Below, piece by piece: positions 23,883-31,660 of a DNA stretch of 64,000 nt. The notes under the pieces were generated by a model that saw nothing but the letters and a program-made list of their open reading frames with translations, was not told where the DNA came from and made no database searches. Each line of letters begins with the position of its first letter. Position 1 is the first letter of the stretch. Source of the DNA: CAWGJC01 sp965276665 (lineage in GTDB: Bacteria; Pseudomonadota; Alphaproteobacteria; Acetobacterales; Acetobacteraceae); NCBI GenBank assembly GCA_965276665.1, contig OZ255620.1, positions 1,736,001 through 1,800,000 on the forward strand, written 5' to 3'. A program made the translations under genes and the position numbers.

Positions 23883-23899
23883 ATAGACCCCTACCCTAT
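23883..23899. promoter_or_regulatory. candidate DmeR operator upstream of dmeRF
   Basis: ATAG and CTAT flank a C-rich core (ACCCCTACC) in the 40 bp upstream of dmeR. RcnR/CsoR proteins recognise a G/C tract with A/T inverted-repeat flanks, so this is the natural candidate; the exact DmeR site is not established here. Confidence 0.4.
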
Positions 23900-24067
23900 G
23901 CAATGGCCGGCGAAGGCTAGGTGTATCGTTCCGGGCTTGATGGTGCATTCCTGACACGTGAGTGGAAGGAAGCGATCGCACCAGCAAGTGCGCCTTCATG
24001 CAGCTCGCCGACAAGGCAACCCGCGTCACCGCTTCGGCCTTCCTCGTCGCCCTCAATCGTTGGCGCT

Positions 24068-24280
24068 GGTTGCCCTGCCCGCCAGGACGTCGCGGAAATG
24101 GTGAAACGCGTTGCCGCGCCGTCCAACTCCGTTGTCGTGCTTGACATGCAACGGGCTGATGTTGCGGCCCGGGCGGAGCAGCTCGGAATTACGAGAGTTC
24201 CGAGCGATGTCATTGCCGGTAGCCTCGCGAACTGCTGCACGGCTCGCGGTCCTGACGAAGCAACGCTCCAAGCGCTATAA
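24068..24280 (+). pseudogene. thioredoxin-fold protein remnant (metal-resistance type)
   Basis: About 70 codons read GCPARQDVAEMVKRVA, then SVVVLDMQRADVAARAEQLG, then ITRVPSDVIAGSLANCC, the core of small thioredoxin/glutaredoxin-like proteins often found beside mercury or other metal genes. The expected CPxC is CPAR, so the second redox Cys is lost, and no sensible start codon or upstream beta strand is present. It is probably decayed. The flanking 23900-24067 and 24281-24514 contain nothing I can assign. Confidence 0.5.
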
Positions 24281-24514
24281 GCGGTTAGTTTGTCCAGAAC
24301 ACGGGTGCTGGGTGGGCAAGTTTCGTGATCACCAGCACTAGGACCGAAACTCCGTGCTCGCAAGCCACCCGCTCAGCACGGCGAGGCGGCCATCGCGGTT
24401 GCCGTGCTCAACCGCATGATCCGGGCCGTCAAGCCGATTTCCATCCCCGGACATGACACCCAGCACAGACCAGCCGATTGCCCACCATGCGCAGGCCCAT
24501 CGACCAGCGCCTCG

Positions 24515-25234
24515 TTAGCCTACATCGTCCAGCACAGGCAGCGGCTCCTGAAGGCCGGCTGGTAGCGTGAGCCGGAGGACCATGTTGCGATCTTCGCGCA
24601 GATGCCTGCGCATCAATGCTTCGGCCTCCGCACCGTTGTTGACCAGCATCGCAGCGATGATCGCCCCATGCTCCTCGAGGGCAGGGCCGACACGGCCATT
24701 TCTGAGAGTCAGCAAGCCGAAACGGTGAACCTGGTCGCTCAGGAGTTGCATGAATTGTGTCAGCCGCGAATTGCCTGCGAGCGCGGTGATGCGTTCGTGC
24801 ATCAGGATCGAATGGTCATAGGCTTCCCGCAGTCGCCCACGCGCCATGCTCGCGACGGCACGATCGTGATCGGCCTGGAACGCGGCCGCGTCCCGCGGCC
24901 CGATCCGGATCGCGGCAAGTCGTGTCGCGAAGCACTCGAGCTGATCGCGCAACTGATAGACCTCGACGACATCCTGCAAGCTGAGATTGGACACCATGAC
25001 CCCGCGCTTCGGCAGAATCTGGACGAGCCCCTTACTCGCGAGCTCGCGGAGCGCCTCGCGAATCGGTGTCCGGCTGATCTGCAGTTCATCGGCAAGACGG
25101 CTCTCTGAAAGCAGCGTGCCGGCGGCGTAGTAAGAATCCAGAATCCTTGCCTTGATCTTGTCATAGGCATTCTGACGAAGGGAAGATGCAAGCTTTCTCC
25201 TGCTGCGTTTGCTATCTCCGCTGGATGGTCGCAT
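24515..25234 (-). CDS. GntR family (FCD) transcriptional regulator
   Basis: 239-aa regulator with a winged helix at ~20-90 (LASSLRQNAYDKIKARILD, ESRLADELQISRTPIREALRELASKGLV) and an FCD helical domain (LRDQLECFATRLAA; HERITALAGNSRL). GAGGGA 6 nt before ATG 25234 decides the start over a longer frame. It lies downstream of the serine hydrolase and Pot-type importer genes on the same strand (91-bp gap) and is their likely regulator; a 13-bp palindrome at 31532 in the divergent promoter is a possible target. Confidence 0.85.
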   Translation of the reverse strand: MRPSSGDSKRSRRKLASSLRQNAYDKIKARILDSYYAAGTLLSESRLADELQISRTPIREALRELASKGLVQILPKRGVMVSNLSLQDVVEVYQLRDQLECFATRLAAIRIGPRDAAAFQADHDRAVASMARGRLREAYDHSILMHERITALAGNSRLTQFMQLLSDQVHRFGLLTLRNGRVGPALEEHGAIIAAMLVNNGAEAEALMRRHLREDRNMVLRLTLPAGLQEPLPVLDDVG

Positions 25235-25325
25235 CTGTTCCCTCACGCGCACCACATCCGCACGCGGGTGATGACTTTCGGTTCGATGTAGACAGATCCG
25301 GCACGCCTGTGCAACCGCCACGGCG

Positions 25326-26480
25326 TCATGCCAATCCGGGGCACCTGTAGAGTGCGTCAATCAGGCTCGTTGCGCGCGCACCGGTATCAAGACCGTTATG
25401 CATCTTGTTCGTGGCATAGCAGAACCCGATGCGCGCCACCGGGTCGCAGAAACCCTGCGAGCCGCCGGCACCGGAATGGCCGAACGTGGCGAGATTCGGG
25501 CCCATCGAGCGGCCGGGCGGGCTGTTCAGCATGAAGCCGACCGCCATCCGCAGGCGCAGCCCCTCGGGCGGGATCGGATCGGGCTTCTGCTCAACCAGGA
25601 ACGGCGCGAGCGTCGCCGCATCGGGCAGCGCGACATTCCGGAACCGGCCGCCACCGGCGAGCGCGCTGTAGATCTTCGCCACAGCCCGGGCGGTTCCCTG
25701 CCCGTTGACGGACGGGATTTCGCAGCGCCGCCACGCCGCGGAATTGAAGTCCTCCTCGGCGGGCAGTGGGCGCCACATGCGTGCTTCGATGCTGTCGACC
25801 GGTGCGCACTTCGCGGCGTTCACCGAATTGCCGGCGGAGGGCACCATGGTCGCGCAGCGGCGCCGCTCCTCGGGCGATAGGCCGAAGAAGAAATCGGCGC
25901 CGAGCGGCTCACTGATCTCGCGCCGGAGGAATCCGCCGATAGTCATGCCGGTGATGCGCCGCACGAGCTCGCCCGCCATGTTGCCGAGCGTCGCCGAGTG
26001 GTAGAATTGCCATGAGCCGATCGGCCGGAGTGGACGCTGCGTCGCAATTGCATCTGCCATCCTGTCCCAATCGTAGTAATCGCCCTCGCGCGCGCTGTCG
26101 ATCACGGGAATGCCGGCGAGGTGGCCCAGCGCTACGCGAACAGTGACGGCTTCCTTGCCGTTCTGCGCGAATTCCGGCCAATACTCCGCCATCGGCCGGT
26201 CGAGCGCGATCTGTTTGCGGGCAGCCAGGATCGCGATGCAGATCATCGAGATCCCCTTCGAGACCGACATCATGCAGGCGATCGTGTCCTTCTCCCACCG
26301 CGCGTCGCTGGCCTTGTCGCGGACGCCGCCCCAGAGATCGACCACGGGCTCGCCCGCGTGATACACAGCGACGGCGCCGCCGAGCTCTCTGTTCGTGGAG
26401 AAGTTGTTCCCAAAAGCTTCCAGCATCGGCTGGAAGCGCGGATCGCAATGGCCCTGCACGGGCCCGCTGGTCTCGTTCAT
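25326..26480 (-). CDS. serine hydrolase, beta-lactamase/EstB-like family
   Basis: 384-aa protein of the class C beta-lactamase-like esterase family. The S-x-x-K motif is S72-V-S-K75 (MMSVSKG) and the second motif is Y160-H-S162 in place of Y-x-N, as in EstB-type esterases. HSGAGG near the C-terminus stands for the KTG-like box. No signal peptide, so it is probably a cytoplasmic esterase, amidase or lactonase and not a resistance enzyme. It starts 8 bp after the solute-binding-protein gene, within the importer operon. Confidence 0.83.
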   Translation of the reverse strand: MNETSGPVQGHCDPRFQPMLEAFGNNFSTNRELGGAVAVYHAGEPVVDLWGGVRDKASDARWEKDTIACMMSVSKGISMICIAILAARKQIALDRPMAEYWPEFAQNGKEAVTVRVALGHLAGIPVIDSAREGDYYDWDRMADAIATQRPLRPIGSWQFYHSATLGNMAGELVRRITGMTIGGFLRREISEPLGADFFFGLSPEERRRCATMVPSAGNSVNAAKCAPVDSIEARMWRPLPAEEDFNSAAWRRCEIPSVNGQGTARAVAKIYSALAGGGRFRNVALPDAATLAPFLVEQKPDPIPPEGLRLRMAVGFMLNSPPGRSMGPNLATFGHSGAGGSQGFCDPVARIGFCYATNKMHNGLDTGARATSLIDALYRCPGLA

Positions 26481-26488
26481 CGCACCGT

Positions 26489-27556
26489 TTATCCGATCAC
26501 TTCGCGCTGCATGCGCCGCGTGATGTCGTTGTAGCTGGCCTGCAGTTTCGCCCAATCAAGCCGCAGCAGCTTGTCGGGCGGCGCCACGCGAGACGCCACC
26601 TTCGGGTCGAGTTTGACCAGCGAATTGGTCATGCCCGACGGCATGATGTTACCGAAGGCCGTCTGCTGCTCCGGCGCGAGCGCGAAATCCACGAATTCGA
26701 GCAGCAGGTCGCGATTCTTCGCGTTTACTGGCACGTGGTAGGAGAGAACACCCATCGGCGCGCCCTCGCGCGGGATGCAGTAGGCCGCGTCCAGGCCGGC
26801 ATCGATCAGCGCGTAGGAGCGAAAACCGCCGAAGCCCGCGGCGACGGAGGCCTCGTTGCGCTGGAGCAGCCCATCCACTTCGTTCGAGGTGTTGAACCAG
26901 CGATAGATGTTCGGTTTGAGCCGTTTTAACGCCTCGATGCCGACGCGATAGTCGTTGTCGCCGCCATTGATCCGTGCGGCGATCATCACGAGCTCGTACA
27001 TCGATCCGGCAGTCGGTCCGGGGCACAGAACCTTGCTGCGAAGGCCGGGGTCCCACAGATCGGCCCAGGCCTCGATCGGCTTGGGTACGCCGTCCTTGCG
27101 ATAGAGGATGCCGTAATCGACGTAGTTGAAGCCGACCGCCTTGTGCTCATACGTCTCGTAAAACAGCGGGTCGATGTTCTTGAGGTTCGGAAGCTTGTCC
27201 GCGGAGAGATCCATGAACACCCCGTTCGTGCGGATGGCCCTCATCGCGACAGGGAAGGAGAGGAAGGGGAGGTCGATCTCCGGATCATCGCGATTGATCA
27301 GCGCACTGTTCAGCCACTCGTCCGACGAGCCGTATTTGAAGGCGAAATTGGCTCCGGTCTTGCGGGAGAAAGGATCGGTGACGAGCTTGCGGTAGTTGTC
27401 CTCGTAGGCGCCACCATAGCTTGTCGTCACGATGGTCTTGGATTGCGCCCGGACAATGGCGGGAAATCCCGTCACGGCGGCGGCGGTCGCGCCGGTGCGC
27501 AGCAGGGTGCGGCGCGAAATCAGGCTGCTGGGTTCGCTCGGCAAGGTCGCCTCCAA
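26489..27556 (-). CDS. ABC importer solute-binding protein, PotD-like
   Basis: 355-aa periplasmic binding protein of the spermidine/putrescine type (SBP family 1/8). SRRTLLRTGATAAAVTG followed by IVRAQ is a Tat-type signal. KTIVTTSYGGAYEDNYRKLV, YGILYRKDGVPKPIEAWADLWDP and GSMYELVM match the family. In minus-strand order it follows two permeases and an ATPase and precedes the serine hydrolase. The substrate may be a polyamine, amino-acid derivative or other small amine. Confidence 0.85.
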   Translation of the reverse strand: MEATLPSEPSSLISRRTLLRTGATAAAVTGFPAIVRAQSKTIVTTSYGGAYEDNYRKLVTDPFSRKTGANFAFKYGSSDEWLNSALINRDDPEIDLPFLSFPVAMRAIRTNGVFMDLSADKLPNLKNIDPLFYETYEHKAVGFNYVDYGILYRKDGVPKPIEAWADLWDPGLRSKVLCPGPTAGSMYELVMIAARINGGDNDYRVGIEALKRLKPNIYRWFNTSNEVDGLLQRNEASVAAGFGGFRSYALIDAGLDAAYCIPREGAPMGVLSYHVPVNAKNRDLLLEFVDFALAPEQQTAFGNIMPSGMTNSLVKLDPKVASRVAPPDKLLRLDWAKLQASYNDITRRMQREVIG

Positions 27557-27567
27557 TCACCGTTCTA

Positions 27568-28641
27568 TCATGGCTTCAGAAGAAGGGTGGCATCCGCATC
27601 CCAGCTCAGTCGCACAGTCGAGCCGATCTCCACCGGCGTGCGTGCGTCCGCGGCCACCGGAGGGAGGGCGGTGATGCGGCCGATCGGCGTCTCGACACGC
27701 ACCGACCAGCGGTCGCCGCGATAGATCACGTCGGTCACCGTGCCGACGAGCGCGTTGGCTGCTGCGTGGTCGGCCTCCGTCGCTACGGCGATGTCCTCGC
27801 CACGAATCCCGACGGCGATGTCGCCCGCGATCACGGATTGCTCCGCCAGTTGGGACACCAGGCGGATGTCTCCGCAGGAGAGCTGCACGTGGGTCCCGGA
27901 TTGACCGACGACCCGGGCCGGAAAGAGGTTGTCGATCCCCATGAAATCGGCGGCGAAGCGCGTGCTTGGATGCCGGAACACCTCGCGGGGGGCTCCGATC
28001 TGGGCGATGGTGCCGGCATGCATCAACGCGATCCGATCGCTGAGCACGAGCGCCTCGTCCTGATCGTGCGTCACGAAGATGGTGGTCATGCCGAGCTCGC
28101 GGACCATCCGGCGCAGCTCGATTTGCAGCGCATCGCGCAGCTTGCGGTCGAGAGCACCGAACGGCTCGTCCATGAGGAGAACCTTCGGCGCGAAGACTAT
28201 GGCGCGGGCGATCGCGACACGTTGCTGCTGGCCGCCCGATAGCTGTCGCGGCATGCGGCTGGCGAGAGCATCAAGCCGTACGAGCTCCAGCCCCTCCTTC
28301 GCGCGCTTCGCGCACTCGGCGCGCGACACGCCGCGCATGCGCAGCCCGAAGCACACGTTGTCGAGCACGCTCATATGCGGGAACAGCGCGTGCGACTGGA
28401 ACACCATGCCGAGACCGCGTCGATTGGGTTCCACGCCCGTCACGTCGGCGCCGTCAAGCACGATCCGGCCGCGATCCGCAGCGGTCAGCCCGGCCATGAT
28501 GCGCAGCAAGGTTGTCTTGCCGCACCCACTTGGCCCGAGCAGCGTCAGGAACTCGCCGCTGCCGATCGCGACGGAGACGTTGTCCAGCACCTTTGTGCTA
28601 CCATAGGTCTTGCTCAGGCTCTCGGTGACCAGTGCCGACAC
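27568..28641 (-). CDS. ABC importer ATPase, PotA-like
   Basis: 357-aa ATPase: Walker A GPSGCGKT near residue 38, Q-loop VFQSHALFPHMSV, signature LSGGQQQR, Walker B LLMDEPFGALD, H-loop VTHDQDEAL, then a TOBE-type domain from ~240 (VGIRGEDIAVATEADHAAAN; VIYRGDRWSV). Length and TOBE tail match polyamine-type importers. It starts one base after the preceding permease stop, so it is cotranslated. Confidence 0.9.
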   Translation of the reverse strand: MSALVTESLSKTYGSTKVLDNVSVAIGSGEFLTLLGPSGCGKTTLLRIMAGLTAADRGRIVLDGADVTGVEPNRRGLGMVFQSHALFPHMSVLDNVCFGLRMRGVSRAECAKRAKEGLELVRLDALASRMPRQLSGGQQQRVAIARAIVFAPKVLLMDEPFGALDRKLRDALQIELRRMVRELGMTTIFVTHDQDEALVLSDRIALMHAGTIAQIGAPREVFRHPSTRFAADFMGIDNLFPARVVGQSGTHVQLSCGDIRLVSQLAEQSVIAGDIAVGIRGEDIAVATEADHAAANALVGTVTDVIYRGDRWSVRVETPIGRITALPPVAADARTPVEIGSTVRLSWDADATLLLKP

Positions 28642-28642
28642 T

Positions 28643-29422
28643 CTATTTCCCCAAGGCGTCGCGCAGCCCGACCGTCCGTTCGAGGAACAGCGCGGTCAGC
28701 GTTGAGAGAAGAACGAGCAGCGTCGACACGGCGGCGATGGACGGATCGGAGTTGAACTCGACATAGCTCAGCACGGCAAGCGGCAGCGTGTTGTTCTTTG
28801 CGTTCGCGAGAAACAGCGAAACGGACACGTTGTCGAACGAAATGACGAAGGCGAAGAGCGCGCCCGCCACGATGGCACCCGTGAGACCGGGGAGCGTGAC
28901 CAGAAGGAGGGTCCGTACGCGCGAGGCCCCAAGCGTGCGCGCCGCTTCCTCGAGCGTAAGATCGGCGCGCATCAGGCTGGCGACCGATGTGCGCAGCAGG
29001 AAAGGCATGACGACGAGCACATGCGACCCGATCAGGCGCAGGTCGCTGTTGCGGAAATGGATCGCTGGCGAGATCACCAGCAGCGCGAGGCTGATGACGA
29101 CGCCCGGAACGAAGAGCGGCGCCATCAGCAGCGTCTGGATCGCGGCCCGGCCGGGAAAGCGGCCGCGAATGAGCCCCATCGCGGCGCCGAGCGCGATCGG
29201 GGTCGCGACCAACGTCGAGATGGCGGCCAGCCACAGGCTAGTCCAGGCCGCCGTGAGGAATTCCGGCCGGGTGACGGCCACGGCATACCATTTCAGCGAC
29301 AGGCTGCGCGGCGGAAACGCCATGATGGCATCGCCGCCGAAAGACATGATGATGACGATGAGGGTAGGTGCCAGGATGAATGCGATGATGACGGTGATCG
29401 TCGCGGCACTGAGCGCCTTCAT
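28643..29422 (-). CDS. ABC importer permease, PotC-like
   Basis: 259-aa inner-membrane permease with six hydrophobic segments. The EAA loop reads EEAARTLGASRVRTLLLVTLP (residues ~157-177), and FSISFDN-type text is present as AFVISFDNVSVSLF. The ATG overlaps the previous permease stop by 4 bp. Confidence 0.87.
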   Translation of the reverse strand: MKALSAATITVIIAFILAPTLIVIIMSFGGDAIMAFPPRSLSLKWYAVAVTRPEFLTAAWTSLWLAAISTLVATPIALGAAMGLIRGRFPGRAAIQTLLMAPLFVPGVVISLALLVISPAIHFRNSDLRLIGSHVLVVMPFLLRTSVASLMRADLTLEEAARTLGASRVRTLLLVTLPGLTGAIVAGALFAFVISFDNVSVSLFLANAKNNTLPLAVLSYVEFNSDPSIAAVSTLLVLLSTLTALFLERTVGLRDALGK

Positions 29423-30285
29423 TCAGCCTTCTCCGCGGCCGGCGCGCCGACGAAGCGCGAGAGCCAGGCCGTGTAGAGCAGGATGACCAATCCGGACGCG
29501 GCGAGGAGGATCACGGCCAGGGCAGAACCCGAAGCCCAGTCATAGAGATTGATGAAGTTCTCATAGATCAGCGTCGTGATGAAGTTTGGGCCGCTCGGGC
29601 CGAGCACCGCGGGCGTGACATAGGACGACACGGCCAGCGCGAACACCACCGTTGTGCCAGCACCGACGCCAGGCAAGGCGAGGGGTAGCAGCACCTTGCG
29701 CCAGAGATGGAATCGCGAGGCGCCGAGCATAAGCCCGGCATCGAGCAGGATGGGATCGATTTTTTCGAGCGCGGCGAGAAGCGACAGAACCATAAACGGC
29801 AGCAGGACGTGGATGAGGCCGATGGTGAGCGAGAGATCGGTGTAGAGCAGCGGGACGGGCGTGTGCACGATGCCCGCTTTCATGAGCAGCTGGTTGATGA
29901 CCCCTTTCGTCCCCAGCAGCACCACCCACCCGAATGCGCTGACGACGACGCTGACGAGCAGCGGAGACAGCACGATGAGCGTGAGCAGCGGCCGCCAGCG
30001 ACGCGACGCCTTCCACAGCATGTTGGCAACCGGCATGCCCAGCACCAGGCAGATCACCGTCACCACGATGGAGATCAGGAACGTCTCGCCGACGATGCTC
30101 AGCGTGTAGGAATCGCTCAGCACATGGCCATAGGCGCCAAGCGGCGTGGTTGCGCCGTCGCCGATGCCGGGCGCGCCAGAAAAACTGTATCCGAGCAGGA
30201 AGAGAACAGGCACGACGAGGAGCAGGCAGACCAGCAGCATTGCCGGCGTCAGCATCGCCGCGAGCTCGATCGTGCGGAACCTCAT
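29419..30285 (-). CDS. ABC importer permease, PotB-like
   Basis: 288-aa permease. The EAA loop is LDAGLMLGASRFHLWRKVLLP (about 180-200) and SYVTPAVLGPSGPNF follows, as in PotB-type proteins. It is the first transport gene after the zinc alcohol dehydrogenase (45-bp gap) and is coupled to the PotC-like gene. Confidence 0.87.
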   Translation of the reverse strand: MRFRTIELAAMLTPAMLLVCLLLVVPVLFLLGYSFSGAPGIGDGATTPLGAYGHVLSDSYTLSIVGETFLISIVVTVICLVLGMPVANMLWKASRRWRPLLTLIVLSPLLVSVVVSAFGWVVLLGTKGVINQLLMKAGIVHTPVPLLYTDLSLTIGLIHVLLPFMVLSLLAALEKIDPILLDAGLMLGASRFHLWRKVLLPLALPGVGAGTTVVFALAVSSYVTPAVLGPSGPNFITTLIYENFINLYDWASGSALAVILLAASGLVILLYTAWLSRFVGAPAAEKAE

Positions 30286-30330
30286 CTCCGGTCCCGTGCC
30301 ATCAGCGCGACGGGCCGCCCATCGGCACGG

Positions 30331-31419
30331 TCATGCGCCCGCGAATGCGACGATCTGCCGAACCGGGGCGCCGGCGTAGAGCTTGGAATAGGCGTCGTTC
30401 ACCTGGTCGAGCGAAATCCGATCCGTGATCAGGCGATCGAGCTGCAGGCGACCCTGCATATAAAAGCCGAGCAGATTCGGAATGTCGACGCGAAACTGGT
30501 TGGACCCCATGGAGGAGCCCTGAATGCGGCGGTCCTTGATGAAGTTGGAGGCTTCTAGCTCCAGCTTCATTCCCGGCCTGAACATGCCGAGGATGGTGGC
30601 GACGCCACCCGGCTTCAACATGGCGAAGGCCTGCTCCGCCGTGATCTTCAGGCCGAGCGCCTCGAACGCATAGGGAACGCCGCCCGACGTCATGTCCAGC
30701 ACCGTCGCGACCGGATCGGCGTTGGTGGCATTGATGGCATCCGTCGCGCCGAGCTCGGTCGCGAGTGCGAGCTTCGCGTCGATCTTGTCGACGGCGATGA
30801 TGCGGCCGGCGCCCGCGAGCATCGCGCCGCTGATGACGGAGAGGCCCACGCCGCCGCACCCGATCACCACCACGGTCGAACCCGGCTTCACCTTCGCCGC
30901 ATGGATCACCGCGCCGACGCCGGTGAGAACGCCGCACCCGACGAGCGCGGCGCGATCAAGCGGGATGTCCGGATTGATCTTCACCAGCGCGTTCTCGTGG
31001 ACGAGCATCTGCTCGGCGAAGGAAGAGAGGTTCGAGAACTGGTGGACGATCTCGCCCCTGAGCCACAGGCGCTGCGCCTTTCCCGGCGGCAGCTTCACAT
31101 CAACGCTCTCGCACAGATTCGGCCGGCCAATGACGCATTGCGAGCAGCAACCGCAGAACACCGAAAGGCACGTGACGACATGGTCGCCCGGCCTCACATA
31201 GGTCACCTCACTGCCGACCGCTTCGACGATGCCGGAAGATTCGTGGCCTGGAATGAAGGGAAGCGGATAGGTGTAGGTGCCGTCCGCGAAATGCAGGTCC
31301 GAGTGGCAGACGCCGGCGAAGGCCGTGCGGATCAGCACCTCGCGGGAGGCGGGATTGCCGATCTGGACATCCTCGACGGTCATGTCCTGGCCCGGCTTCC
31401 AGAGAACGGCGGCTTTCAC
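30331..31419 (-). CDS. zinc-dependent alcohol dehydrogenase (MDR superfamily)
   Basis: 362-aa medium-chain dehydrogenase. Catalytic zinc ligands C38 (GVCHSD), H59 and E60 (GHES); structural zinc cysteines C89, C92, C95 and C103; NAD-binding GCGGVGLS near 185. The long structural-zinc form with QRLW and FSNLSSFAEQMLV resembles class III and NDMA-dependent-type alcohol dehydrogenases. The start is taken as GTG 31419 (VKAAVLWKPGQ), which fits the family N-terminus; no ATG does. It opens the minus-strand operon with the Pot-type importer and may oxidise an alcohol released from the transported compound. Confidence 0.86.
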   Translation of the reverse strand: MKAAVLWKPGQDMTVEDVQIGNPASREVLIRTAFAGVCHSDLHFADGTYTYPLPFIPGHESSGIVEAVGSEVTYVRPGDHVVTCLSVFCGCCSQCVIGRPNLCESVDVKLPPGKAQRLWLRGEIVHQFSNLSSFAEQMLVHENALVKINPDIPLDRAALVGCGVLTGVGAVIHAAKVKPGSTVVVIGCGGVGLSVISGAMLAGAGRIIAVDKIDAKLALATELGATDAINATNADPVATVLDMTSGGVPYAFEALGLKITAEQAFAMLKPGGVATILGMFRPGMKLELEASNFIKDRRIQGSSMGSNQFRVDIPNLLGFYMQGRLQLDRLITDRISLDQVNDAYSKLYAGAPVRQIVAFAGA

Positions 31420-31531
31420 GTCGCTCAGCCCTTTCCTTGAACGCGAGCGCGCGTCTTCGAATGCCGACGCCCATGCTCCAGCGACGAGCATCGTGCATGG
31501 CGAAAAAATGCTGGTCAAGGATTCTTCTTGG

Positions 31532-31544
31532 ATCCATGATGGAT
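31532..31544. promoter_or_regulatory. 13-bp palindrome between divergent operons
   Basis: ATCCAT and ATGGAT flank a central G in the 241-bp region (31420-31660) between the dehydrogenase/Pot operon and the alpha/beta hydrolase gene. It is a plausible operator for the FCD-type GntR at 24515. The rest of this intergenic region shows no gene. Confidence 0.35.
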
Positions 31545-31660
31545 TTCAGGAGCATCGTAATGAATTGACTCGGCGGCAAGATGGATGCGTCGTCGGTCGG
31601 GAGTTCTGTCGTTGGTTGATGCGTTGGCGGAAGCAATGGTCATCGTTTGGCGGGCAAGTG

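Noticed and set aside
24281..24514. coding remnant downstream of the thioredoxin fragment
   Set aside because: A short stretch (HGEAAIAVAVLNRMIRAVKP) looks protein-like, but it has no start, no family match I can defend and is not continued.
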